DNA of 64,000 nucleotides from JAVWMQ01 sp036646055 (lineage in GTDB: Bacteria > Bacillota > Clostridia > Peptostreptococcales > Anaerovoracaceae): positions 62,001-126,000 of the forward strand of contig JAVXMY010000004.1 in assembly GCA_036646055.1 (NCBI GenBank). The letters are read 5' to 3'. A program made the translations under genes and the position numbers. The notes below the pieces were generated by a model that was not told where the DNA came from, ran no database searches, and saw only the letters and a list, made by a program, of their open reading frames with translations. Positions 17,474 through 25,411 of the stretch are shown one piece after another. How positions within the stretch are numbered: position 1 is the stretch's first letter; every line of letters begins with the position of its first letter.

Positions 17474-19362
17474 TATTTATCTTCCTTATCTTCTTCCACT
17501 ACTTCATAATCTGCATCTACTACATTATCTCCTGCAGGGCCGTTTTGTGGTTGTTCAGAACCAGGGTTTCCAGCCATGTTGTTTGGATCAAATCCACCAG
17601 CCATGTTAGGGTCCATTCCTGCAGCCTGAGCCTGTTCATACATCTTTGCAGATAATGTGTGGAAATGCTCTGTTAACTTTTCAGTTTTTTCCTTAATTTC
17701 TTCAATGTTTCCACCTTCAACAGAAGTCTTTAATTCATCTTTAGCAGCTTCAATTGTTGAAACTTCTTCAGGAGATAGTTTACCTTCTAATTCTTTTAGG
17801 TTCTTTTCTGTTTCATAAATTAATGTTTCTGCCTGGTTTCTAACTTCGATTTCTTCTTTTCTCTTCTTGTCTTCTTCAGCAAACTGTTCTGCTTCTTTAA
17901 CCTTAGCGTTAATTTCTTCATCGCTTAACTTAGTTGAAGAAGTAATTGTGATACTCTGTTCTTTACCTGTACCCATGTCCTTAGCATGTACATTTACAAT
18001 ACCGTTTGCATCGATATCAAATGTAACTTCAATCTGAGGAATGCCACGAGGTGCTGGTGGAATACCTGTTAGCTGGAAACGTCCAAGAGTAATGTTTCCT
18101 GAAGCCATTTCTCTTTCACCTTGCATTACGTGAATATCTACTGCTGTCTGGTTGTCTGCTGCAGTAGAGAAAATCTGGCTCTTTTTAGTTGGAATTGTTG
18201 TATTTCTTTCGATTAACTTAGTTGCAACTCCACCAAGTGTTTCAATTGAAAGTGATAGTGGTGTTACGTCAAGTAATAATACATCATTTACTTCACCTGT
18301 AAGTACTCCAGCCTGAATTGCAGCTCCAACAGCTACACATTCGTCAGGGTTAACACCCTTAAATGGTTCTTTACCTGTTACTCTCTTAACAGCATCCTGT
18401 ACTGCTGGAATTCTAGTTGATCCACCTACTAAGATAACTTTTTCTAAATCGCTGTTTGTTACTCCAGCATCGTTCATAGCCTTCTGTAAAGGATCTATAG
18501 TTTTCTGAACTAAATCAGATGTTAACTGATCGAACTTAGCTCTTGTAATGTCCATGTTCATATGTAAAGGACCAGCTTCGTTTACTGTGATAAATGGTAG
18601 GTTAACGTTTGTAGTCTGAGCACTTGAAAGTTCTTTTTTAGCTTTTTCAGCAGCTTCTTTAATTCTTTGTAGTGCCATGTTGTCTTTTCTTAAATCAACA
18701 CCGTTTTCTTTAGCAAATGAATCAGCCATAAAGTTTAATAAAGCTTCATCAAAGTCATCTCCACCTAGTTTGTTATTACCACTTGTAGCTAATACTTCGA
18801 ATACTCCATCGCCAAGTTCTAAGATTGATACGTCAAATGTACCACCACCTAAGTCATAAACTAAGATTTTGTGGTGTCCATCTTCTTTGTCTAAACCATA
18901 GGCTAAAGCAGCAGCAGTTGGTTCGTTGATGATTCTCTTTACATCTAGACCTGCAATTCTACCAGCATCTTTAGTAGCCTGTTTCTGGCTATCTGTAAAG
19001 TATGCAGGAACTGTAATTACAGCTTCTGTAACTTTTTCACCTAAATAGCTTTCAGCATCTGCTTTTAATTTAGCAAGTGTCATTGCTGAAATATCCTGTG
19101 GTGTGTAATCTTTTCCATCAATATTTACATTATGGTTTTCACCCATATATCTTTTAATTGATGCAATAGTTCTATCTGGATTTGTTACAGCCTGTCTTTT
19201 TGCTGTTTCTCCAACTAGTCTTTCTCCATTTTTAGCAAAACCTACAACTGATGGTGTAGTTCTGTTTCCTTCTGCGTTAGCAATAACTGTAGGATCTCCT
19301 CCTTCTAGTACTGCTACACATGAGTTTGTTGTACCTAAGTCAATACCAATTACTTTTCCCAT
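17473..19362 (-). CDS. dnaK: Chaperone protein DnaK (Hsp70)
   Basis: 629 aa. The ATPase domain carries GIDLGTTNSCVAV, DLGGGTFDVS and VGGSTRIPAVQ; the substrate-binding domain holds DVTPLSLSIETLGG; the C-terminal lid ends in an acidic DADYEVVEEDKEDK tail. The length and lack of the 24-residue insertion of proteobacteria fit Firmicutes. AAGGAG precedes the ATG. Third gene of the CIRCE-controlled operon. Confidence 0.99.
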   Translation of the reverse strand: MGKVIGIDLGTTNSCVAVLEGGDPTVIANAEGNRTTPSVVGFAKNGERLVGETAKRQAVTNPDRTIASIKRYMGENHNVNIDGKDYTPQDISAMTLAKLKADAESYLGEKVTEAVITVPAYFTDSQKQATKDAGRIAGLDVKRIINEPTAAALAYGLDKEDGHHKILVYDLGGGTFDVSILELGDGVFEVLATSGNNKLGGDDFDEALLNFMADSFAKENGVDLRKDNMALQRIKEAAEKAKKELSSAQTTNVNLPFITVNEAGPLHMNMDITRAKFDQLTSDLVQKTIDPLQKAMNDAGVTNSDLEKVILVGGSTRIPAVQDAVKRVTGKEPFKGVNPDECVAVGAAIQAGVLTGEVNDVLLLDVTPLSLSIETLGGVATKLIERNTTIPTKKSQIFSTAADNQTAVDIHVMQGEREMASGNITLGRFQLTGIPPAPRGIPQIEVTFDIDANGIVNVHAKDMGTGKEQSITITSSTKLSDEEINAKVKEAEQFAEEDKKRKEEIEVRNQAETLIYETEKNLKELEGKLSPEEVSTIEAAKDELKTSVEGGNIEEIKEKTEKLTEHFHTLSAKMYEQAQAAGMDPNMAGGFDPNNMAGNPGSEQPQNGPAGDNVVDADYEVVEEDKEDK

Positions 19363-19413
19363 TTCTTTATTCTCCTTATCTTTCTTTTATATTTAATTAT
19401 TGTGTTTACAATT

Positions 19414-19971
19414 TTAGTTAGCAACTTTTACCATGGAAGGTCTAATTACCTTACCGTTTAATGTGTACCCTTTTTGAAGTACAGCTGAAATATATCCACT
19501 TGATACAGCATCTGTATCTTCCATCATTACAGCATTATGGAAGTTAGGATCAAATTGTGCTTCTTCAGCTTCGATTTCATGTACTCCAGATGCTTTTAAA
19601 ACATCTTTTAACTGAGTAAAGATCAGTTCCATGCCTTCTTTAAATGCTTCTGCTCCTGTAGCTTCATGTTCCAATGCTCTTTCGAAGTTATCTAAAACAG
19701 TTAATAAATCTGTTGCGATTTTTTCGTTTGCATAAGCGTGAATATCGCTTCTTTGCTTTTCGGCCCTTCTTTTAAAGTTCTGAAAATCTGCCATAAGTCT
19801 TAAATACTTAGTGTTAAGATCCTCATCCTCTTTAGAAAGCTCCTCTGATTGTTCTGTTTCTTCAGATGCAGTTTCTTCTTCTTGGTCTGTTTCTACTTCT
19901 TCCTCAAGAGAAACATCCTCCTCTTTGATAGCTTCTTCAGCTATGGGCGTTTTTTTTCCCTTCTCACTCAT
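19414..19971 (-). CDS. grpE: Nucleotide exchange factor GrpE
   Basis: 185 aa. A highly acidic, low-complexity N-terminus (residues 1-50, Glu-rich) precedes the long helix with YLRLMADFQNFKRR and the C-terminal beta domain FDPNFHNAVM ... KVIRPSMVKV. It releases ADP from DnaK. The start overlaps the hrcA stop by 8 bp, with GGAGGAAAT upstream. Confidence 0.97.
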   Translation of the reverse strand: MSEKGKKTPIAEEAIKEEDVSLEEEVETDQEEETASEETEQSEELSKEDEDLNTKYLRLMADFQNFKRRAEKQRSDIHAYANEKIATDLLTVLDNFERALEHEATGAEAFKEGMELIFTQLKDVLKASGVHEIEAEEAQFDPNFHNAVMMEDTDAVSSGYISAVLQKGYTLNGKVIRPSMVKVAN

Positions 19972-21004
19972 TATTTCCTCCTGTTAATTTAAAAGCATCA
20001 CTAATATTATCTGTTAAATATTCGATAATTGATGTGATTTCTTCATATTTCATTCTTGTTGGACCTATAACTCCAAGTTTACCAACAAGTTTGCCATCTA
20101 CATGATATGTGGCTGTTATTAAGCTACAATCGCTTAATCCTTCATCCTCGTTTTCAGTTCCGATGGTTATCATTATGCCATCGTCTCTACTTGATATTTT
20201 TTGAGCTAAATCTTTTTTGTTTGATAGTAATTCCATAAATGTCCGCGCTTTTGTTATGTCGTTATATTCTGGAAAACTAAATATATTTGTTAGACCGTCC
20301 ATATATAGATCTACATTTAGCATATCCTCAAGTGTTTTAATGAAATTTGGCATTACATCGTCTGCAAGGCCGCCTAATGCAGAAATATCCGTTTCAAATG
20401 TTTGAATGATATCCATTGTTAGAGCTTCACTTAAAGTTTTACCTCTATAACTATATGTCATTGATTTTGACAAAATAGAAAGTGATTCTTCGCTGTATTC
20501 ATGACGAACTTTTAAAGCTGTATTTGATATTTTACCGCTTTCTGCAACTATCATTAGTACAACAGTGTTCTGATCAACAGGTAGAAGATTTATCCACTTT
20601 AGAGTGTCTTGATCTTGGTTTGGTGTAATTGCGAAAGAAGTTAAGTTGGTAATTTCAGAAAGTAGTTTAGCTGCATGCTCAATTGTTCTATCAAGCTCAT
20701 TTATATTTTCATATAATTCTTTAGCTATGGTATCCTTAATTTCCTGACTAATTTCACGTTTCTCCATCAAACTGTTTACATATAGCCTGTAAGCTTTTTC
20801 CGAGGGCACACGACCAGCTGAAGTGTGTGGATGGGTTAATAACCCCATTTCTTCAAGGTCAGACATTTCATTTCTGATTGTTGCTGGACTAACGCCTAGA
20901 TTATACTTCTTAGAAAGAGATCTAGAACCAACTGGTTCTGCTGTTGCTATAAAATCGCCAATAATGGCTTGTAGTATTTTTAATTTTCTTTCGTTTAAAT
21001 CCAT
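19964..21004 (-). CDS. hrcA: Heat-inducible transcription repressor HrcA
   Basis: 346 aa from the ATG at 21004. The N-terminal winged helix (ERKLKILQAIIGDFI ... SPATIRNEMSDLEEMGLL) binds the CIRCE inverted repeat and represses its own operon; GroEL normally keeps it folded. A longer reading from 21037 is rejected because that codon lies inside the CIRCE element and GGAGGAGGC gives an ideal site for 21004. It is the first gene of hrcA-grpE-dnaK-dnaJ. Confidence 0.97.
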   Translation of the reverse strand: MDLNERKLKILQAIIGDFIATAEPVGSRSLSKKYNLGVSPATIRNEMSDLEEMGLLTHPHTSAGRVPSEKAYRLYVNSLMEKREISQEIKDTIAKELYENINELDRTIEHAAKLLSEITNLTSFAITPNQDQDTLKWINLLPVDQNTVVLMIVAESGKISNTALKVRHEYSEESLSILSKSMTYSYRGKTLSEALTMDIIQTFETDISALGGLADDVMPNFIKTLEDMLNVDLYMDGLTNIFSFPEYNDITKARTFMELLSNKKDLAQKISSRDDGIMITIGTENEDEGLSDCSLITATYHVDGKLVGKLGVIGPTRMKYEEITSIIEYLTDNISDAFKLTGGNNE

Positions 21005-21023
21005 AGCCTCCTCCTTTTTGTTA

Positions 21024-21050
21024 TTAGCACTCATCAATTTCGAGTGCTAA
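21024..21050 (-). promoter_or_regulatory. CIRCE operator (HrcA binding site)
   Basis: TTAGCACTC-N9-GAGTGCTAA, a perfect match to the consensus, at 21024-21032 and 21042-21050. It lies in the 5' leader between the predicted transcription start and the hrcA ribosome-binding site. Confidence 0.98.
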
Positions 21051-21060
21051 CTACATTTAT

Positions 21061-21089
21061 AATTTAGCACTATTAGCATTGGTTGTCAA
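21061..21089 (-). promoter_or_regulatory. Housekeeping-sigma promoter of the hrcA operon
   Basis: Minus strand TTGACA (21084-21089), 17-bp spacer, TAAATT (21061-21066). The start point would fall just upstream of CIRCE. The spacer and -10 include TAGTGCTAA, an 8/9 match to a CIRCE half-site. Confidence 0.85.
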
Positions 21090-21130
21090 CACTTTAGGTG
21101 AGAATTTTTATAACAAAAACGTAAGGAAAA

Positions 21131-21164
21131 TAAAAAGCAACTAACAGGTTAATATTAGTTGCTT
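21131..21164 (-). terminator. Terminator after the sigma-54 regulator
   Basis: Minus strand stem AAGCAACTAA / TTAGTTGCTT (10 bp, 10-nt loop) followed by TTTTT, a few bases past the stop codon. Confidence 0.85.
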
Positions 21165-21168
21165 AAAT

Positions 21169-23244
21169 TTATAATTGATATTTTTGTTTCTTACGCATAA
21201 GTTGAGCTTGAGTCATATTGAGTAAGTCAGCAGCCTTCCTAGTACTACCTGCTTTCTTAAGACCGTAAGCAATTAATTTTTTTTCTTGAGACTCAACAAT
21301 TTTATTAAAATCTAACTCCATTTCTTTTTCCATAGAAGCTTTAATATCTACTAAGAATTCATTAAATGTTTCTTGGTTTAACATTGATTCAACATCTTTA
21401 GTAGTAATTACGTATTCGGATGTATTGATAATTAATCTATGAATAGTGTTTTCTAATTCTCTAACGTTTCCTGGCCAATGGTGTTTGGCAAGCCTTTGCA
21501 AGGCTCCTGAATCAAGCTGACGTTCAACTTTGTAACGTTTACAATATTTTTCAACAAAATTTATAGATAGAATGGCTATATCTTCAATTCTTTCACGAAG
21601 TGGAGGAATATTTATTGTACAAATATTTAATCTATAATAAAGATCTTCTCTAAATTTACCTTCATCTACTAACTGCTTTAAGTCAATGTTATTTGCACAA
21701 ACAACACGAACATTTACATTGACAGGTTCAACGCCACCAACTCTTAAGAACTGGTTTTCTTGTAAAACTCTAAGTAATTTAGACTGAAGTGATGGAGTAA
21801 GTTGACCAATTTCATCTAAAAATAGAATTCCTCCATTAGCAACTTCAAAATAACCCTTTTTGCCACCGGTCTTAGCACCAGTAAATGCTCCTTCTTCGTA
21901 ACCAAAGAATTCAGCTTCAGCCAGGTTTTCCTGAATTGTAGCACAGTTAATCTTAACGCAGGCCATAGAATTTCTTTCACTATTTTTGTGAATTAGACCA
22001 AGAACCATTTCTTTACCAACACCTGTTTCCCCTTGAATAATAACGTTACAGTCGTAACTTGAAATATTTAGAATTTCATCTATTAGTTTAGATGTGTTTT
22101 TACTTGCATATATAAAATTATCTGTTTTACCAGCTTTTTTATTGTAAATTAATTGTTCTTTTCTCTCATCGTGAAGTTTATTTTCAATTGTTTCATAAAC
22201 TTTGTCGATTTCCATAAGATCGTTTTTAACTTCTTCAAGTAAATCAAAGGTGTATTTTTGATAGCCTTCAGAATATTGGTCTAAAGAGTATGTTTCTAAT
22301 TCTTTACCAACACTTTCAGCAGTAAAGATAAGTTGGGAATAACCATTTTTAATACTTGTGAAATATACCTTGCCTCCATTTTTAGTCATTAAAACACATA
22401 AAACTTCACTACCTGTAATATCCTCACAGTTAATTGCTAAATCAACTAAATCATCCTCATATTTATTAATCTCTTCAAAAGCATGAACCGGATCTGTTAA
22501 ATCTGTAATATAAATATTATTAGCAAACTTCTTCAAAATTTCTTTAACTTGATCATGCTTAAGATTTCCAAAAGAATCTATATCAAGTACTATAATAATC
22601 TTACTATCAACTCCAATAGTCTTTTTGATTACATGGCTATAAATAACAGCAGTCATTAAATCCTTAGCAATAATCATTGTCTTATCGCCTTTATTAACAA
22701 TATCAGTAATGTTAAATAAAGTTCCACCTTCATCAGCTACAGCCATAGTATAGTTAATTGGCAAATCTGGCGCAGGTTTGAAAACCTTTGAACCCAAAAA
22801 TACTATTACATAACCCTCAACAAAAACTTCACCATAGTTATAATCTATATGTGTAATTTCCTCTATATATAAAGGCAAAGTAGTCATAGTAGTTTGACAA
22901 ATAACCTTATCGCCAACCTTAAACGAAGAAAGCTGCTTACATATTCCGCCCATTTCTTCTATTTCCCCATAACAAATACCACCAGTTTTAGTAAATGGAT
23001 TATGAAGTTTTCCCCTCTTCTCAACAATTTCTAAAATTTTGGCTTTAACTTTATTATCATCATATCCAGAGTCACTGCAAATTTGTTGAAAATTATCTCT
23101 CTCTAAATGTATTATCTTTACAGAAATTCTAGCTTCATTAGCAGCAATTTCTCTTGAATTATCAAGTTTCCACGCATTAACTGGTACAGCTTTAGCTGGT
23201 TCTATAACTCTCGATAATCCAAATGTATCTTTAATTTTATGCAT
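21169..23244 (-). CDS. Sigma-54-dependent activator with a diaminohexanoate dehydrogenase-like sensor domain
   Basis: 691 aa from the ATG at 23244 (AGGAGGCG upstream; a longer reading from 23274 has no such site and would start inside the promoter). Residues about 5-330 resemble L-erythro-3,5-diaminohexanoate dehydrogenase (Kdd) of lysine fermentation: SRVIEPAKAVP, AWKLDNS, GKLHNPFTKTGG, KVGDKV. The dinucleotide glycine motif expected there is replaced by MIIAKDLMTAVIYS, so it probably binds ligand without catalysis. Then an AAA+ domain: Walker A GETGVGKE (405-412), GAFTGA loop (452-457), Walker B ILFLDEIG (473-480), sensor/finger region REDLYYRLN (532-540). A Fis-type helix-turn-helix (STRKAADLLNMTQAQLMRKK) ends the protein. 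It likely senses a lysine-pathway intermediate and activates RpoN-dependent genes not in this window. Confidence 0.88.
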   Translation of the reverse strand: MHKIKDTFGLSRVIEPAKAVPVNAWKLDNSREIAANEARISVKIIHLERDNFQQICSDSGYDDNKVKAKILEIVEKRGKLHNPFTKTGGICYGEIEEMGGICKQLSSFKVGDKVICQTTMTTLPLYIEEITHIDYNYGEVFVEGYVIVFLGSKVFKPAPDLPINYTMAVADEGGTLFNITDIVNKGDKTMIIAKDLMTAVIYSHVIKKTIGVDSKIIIVLDIDSFGNLKHDQVKEILKKFANNIYITDLTDPVHAFEEINKYEDDLVDLAINCEDITGSEVLCVLMTKNGGKVYFTSIKNGYSQLIFTAESVGKELETYSLDQYSEGYQKYTFDLLEEVKNDLMEIDKVYETIENKLHDERKEQLIYNKKAGKTDNFIYASKNTSKLIDEILNISSYDCNVIIQGETGVGKEMVLGLIHKNSERNSMACVKINCATIQENLAEAEFFGYEEGAFTGAKTGGKKGYFEVANGGILFLDEIGQLTPSLQSKLLRVLQENQFLRVGGVEPVNVNVRVVCANNIDLKQLVDEGKFREDLYYRLNICTINIPPLRERIEDIAILSINFVEKYCKRYKVERQLDSGALQRLAKHHWPGNVRELENTIHRLIINTSEYVITTKDVESMLNQETFNEFLVDIKASMEKEMELDFNKIVESQEKKLIAYGLKKAGSTRKAADLLNMTQAQLMRKKQKYQL

Positions 23245-23274
23245 AAGTCGCCTCCTGGTTCGAATATGATTCAT

Positions 23275-23303
23275 AGTATATACTTTTTTATAAAATCAGT
23301 CAA
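23275..23303 (-). promoter_or_regulatory. Housekeeping-sigma promoter of the sigma-54 regulator gene
   Basis: Minus strand TTGACT (23298-23303), 17-bp spacer, TATACT (23275-23280). Its quality and position also argue for the downstream start codon at 23244. Confidence 0.8.
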
Positions 23304-23306
23304 TGT

Positions 23307-23326
23307 ATGATACGATAACGAGTCAT
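23307..23326. promoter_or_regulatory. 20-bp imperfect palindrome upstream of the regulator promoter
   Basis: ATGATACGATAACGAGTCAT: arms ATGA-N2-CG and CG-N2-TCAT are symmetric around a 4-bp centre. It begins 3 bp upstream of the -35 box of the sigma-54 regulator and lies between the divergent genes, a usual place for a dimeric operator. No known factor is recognised. Confidence 0.4.
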
Positions 23327-23330
23327 ATGG

Positions 23331-23349
23331 GGCAAAAATCTCTCATCCC
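23331..23349 (-). repeat. 19-bp intergenic motif, copy 1
   Basis: Minus strand GGGATGAGAGATTTTTGCC. The only near copy noticed in the window (18/19) is at 37804-37822, also intergenic and upstream of a minus-strand promoter. Flanking GATA on the 5' side is shared too. Confidence 0.6.
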
Positions 23350-23389
23350 CGCCTATCTTCATGTGCAGATTATCTTTGTAGGAATAATA

Positions 23390-23417
23390 TTGAATTATTT
23401 TGGAAATATGATATTAT
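23390..23417 (+). promoter_or_regulatory. Candidate promoter of the PNPOx-fold gene
   Basis: TTGAAT (23390-23395), 16-bp spacer, TATTAT (23412-23417), followed by the AAAGGAG site before the ATG at 23456. Other overlapping -10 choices exist in this A+T-rich stretch. Confidence 0.5.
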
Positions 23418-23455
23418 GATAATATATTAATTTCATAATAAGAAAGGAGTTTTTT

Positions 23456-23863
23456 ATGTCAATAAAAAGAGTAATCGATTTTATCGGTCAAGCAAAAATG
23501 TTTTATTTAGCAACAGTTGAGGATAACATGCCTAGAGTAAGACCTCTTGGAACAATTTTCGAAAGTAATGGTAACCTTTATACTGCTACATTAAAAAGTA
23601 AAGAAGTTGCTCAGCAATTAGCTAAAAATAATAAAGTTGAAGTTGCTGCAACAATCCCAGGACCTTTGGATAAAATGAAATGGATTAGAATTAGAGCTAC
23701 ACTAGTTGAAGAGGCAAATAATAAGGAAGAACTTCTTAAAAATGCTCAGGCTGTTATGGGTCAAGCTAGGGGCGACGCTGATAAATGCGTAGTTTATAGA
23801 TTTGATGATGCATCAGTTGCTGAATGTTCTTTTGTAAGCAAACCGGATATATACACATTATAA
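23456..23863 (+). CDS. Pyridoxamine 5'-phosphate oxidase-fold flavin-binding protein
   Basis: 135 aa, single split-barrel domain. The opening (IKRVIDFIGQAKMFYLATVEDNMPRVRPLG, seen as AKMFYLATVE and PRVRPLG) is typical of the PNPOx-like/general stress protein 26 group that binds FMN, F420 or haem. The small size and lack of PNPOx substrate motifs argue against genuine pyridoxine synthesis; some relatives reduce nitro compounds. AAGGAG precedes the ATG. It diverges from the sigma-54 regulator and is monocistronic, bounded by a terminator. Confidence 0.85.
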   Translation: MSIKRVIDFIGQAKMFYLATVEDNMPRVRPLGTIFESNGNLYTATLKSKEVAQQLAKNNKVEVAATIPGPLDKMKWIRIRATLVEEANNKEELLKNAQAVMGQARGDADKCVVYRFDDASVAECSFVSKPDIYTL

Positions 23864-23866
23864 TTT

Positions 23867-23900
23867 AAAAAATGGATGAATATTTTTCATCCATTTTTTT
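23867..23900. terminator. Bidirectional terminator between the PNPOx-fold gene and glpK
   Basis: AAAAAATGGATGAA / TTCATCCATTTTTT, 14-bp stem with a 5-nt loop; A runs on one side and T runs on the other serve both convergent genes. Confidence 0.92.
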
Positions 23901-25396
23901 TATTCTGCCCAACCTTTTGTTAAGTCAACGGCCTTGTGCCATAATTTTAGTTTGTCATTACGAGTTTCATCTTCCATATTAGGAATAAACCTTTTATCTA
24001 TGGCTGAATTTAATTTAATATCTTCAAGATCTTTCCAGTACCCAGTTGCCAAACCTGCCAAATAAGCAGCTCCCAAAGAAGTAGTTTCAATAGACTTTGG
24101 TCTTGTTATTTCTAAATCTAAAATATCTGATTGAAACTGCATTAAGAAATTATTTGCACTAGCACCACCATCAACCTTAAATACTTTTAATTGTTTGCCT
24201 GTATCACCTTCCATGGCGTTAGCTAAATCCCAAGTTTGATAAGCCAAAGACTCTAAAGTTGCTCTTACAATATGATTCTTATTTGAACCTCTAGTTATAC
24301 CAATTATCATTCCACGAGCATAAGGATCCCAATATGGAGCCCCAAGACCAACAAATGCCGGCACAACAACAAGTCCATTTGAATCATCAACAGAAAGAGC
24401 CATTTTTTCTGATTGAGGGGATTTACTAAGAATACAAACTTCATCACGAAGCCACTGTATTGCAGCCCCTGCTACAAAAATGGAACCTTCAAGAGCGTAT
24501 TTTACTTTACCGTCAATTCCCCAGGCAATAGTAGTAATAAGACCATTTTTAGAAAATACAGGTTTATCTCCTGTGTTCATTAACATAAAACCACCGGTAC
24601 CGTAAGTCATTTTGCCTTCACCTTCATCAAAACAAGTCTGACCAAATAAAGCCGCGTGCTGGTCTCCTGCTGCACCTGCTATAGGAACCTTTCCACCAAA
24701 AATATGACTAGCTGTGTAACCATAAATCATCGAAGAAGGAACAGGTTTAGGAAGCATAGATTTAGGAATGTCTAAAATTTCTAAAAGTTCATTGTCCCAC
24801 TCCAAAGTGTTAATATTAAACATTAAAGTTCTAGAAGCATTAGAATAATCAGTAACATGAACTTTACCATCAGTAAGTTTCCAAATTAGCCAGGTTTCAA
24901 TAGTGCCAAAAAGCAAATCTCCTGCCTCAGCCTTAGCTCTAGCCCCTTCTACATTATCTAAGATCCAACGAAGCTTAGACCCTGAAAAATATGAATCAAT
25001 AAGTAATCCAGTCTTTACCCTAAAGAGATCTGTATATCCCTTATCAGTAAGGTCCTTACAAAAATCAGCAGTTCTTCTACACTGCCATACAATAGCATTA
25101 TAAACAGGAAGTCCTGTGGTTTTGTTCCAAACAATAGTAGTTTCTCGCTGGTTAGTAATTCCAATAGAATCAACGTTTTGAAAAGTACAATCTATCTTAT
25201 AAAGAGCCTCTTGAGCAACACCCATTTGACCTGACCAAATTTCCATTGGATCATGTTCAACCCAAGAAGCCTTAGGATAAATCTGCTTAAATTCTTTTTG
25301 AGCAACACTAACAACCTTGCCCTTTTTGTCATAAATAATACATCTAGAACTTGTAGTTCCCTGATCTAAAGCCAAAACATATTTTTTTTCTGCCAT
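23900..25396 (-). CDS. glpK: Glycerol kinase
   Basis: 498 aa FGGY-family kinase converting glycerol and ATP to glycerol 3-phosphate. It has ALDQGTTSSRCIIYD at the N-terminus, the SWVEHDPMEIW and GITNQRETT segments, GDQHAALFGQ, and the GGASANNFLMQFQ ATP-site motif. Normal length. AGGAG precedes the ATG; 15 bp separate it from hemW. No glpF or glpD is nearby; it is the last gene of a lepA-started run. Confidence 0.97.
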   Translation of the reverse strand: MAEKKYVLALDQGTTSSRCIIYDKKGKVVSVAQKEFKQIYPKASWVEHDPMEIWSGQMGVAQEALYKIDCTFQNVDSIGITNQRETTIVWNKTTGLPVYNAIVWQCRRTADFCKDLTDKGYTDLFRVKTGLLIDSYFSGSKLRWILDNVEGARAKAEAGDLLFGTIETWLIWKLTDGKVHVTDYSNASRTLMFNINTLEWDNELLEILDIPKSMLPKPVPSSMIYGYTASHIFGGKVPIAGAAGDQHAALFGQTCFDEGEGKMTYGTGGFMLMNTGDKPVFSKNGLITTIAWGIDGKVKYALEGSIFVAGAAIQWLRDEVCILSKSPQSEKMALSVDDSNGLVVVPAFVGLGAPYWDPYARGMIIGITRGSNKNHIVRATLESLAYQTWDLANAMEGDTGKQLKVFKVDGGASANNFLMQFQSDILDLEITRPKSIETTSLGAAYLAGLATGYWKDLEDIKLNSAIDKRFIPNMEDETRNDKLKLWHKAVDLTKGWAE

Positions 25397-25411
25397 AATT
25401 CTTCTCCTAAA

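Noticed and set aside
21005..21037. Longer hrcA reading from 21037
   Set aside because: The start would sit inside the CIRCE operator; GGAGGAGG fits the ATG at 21004.
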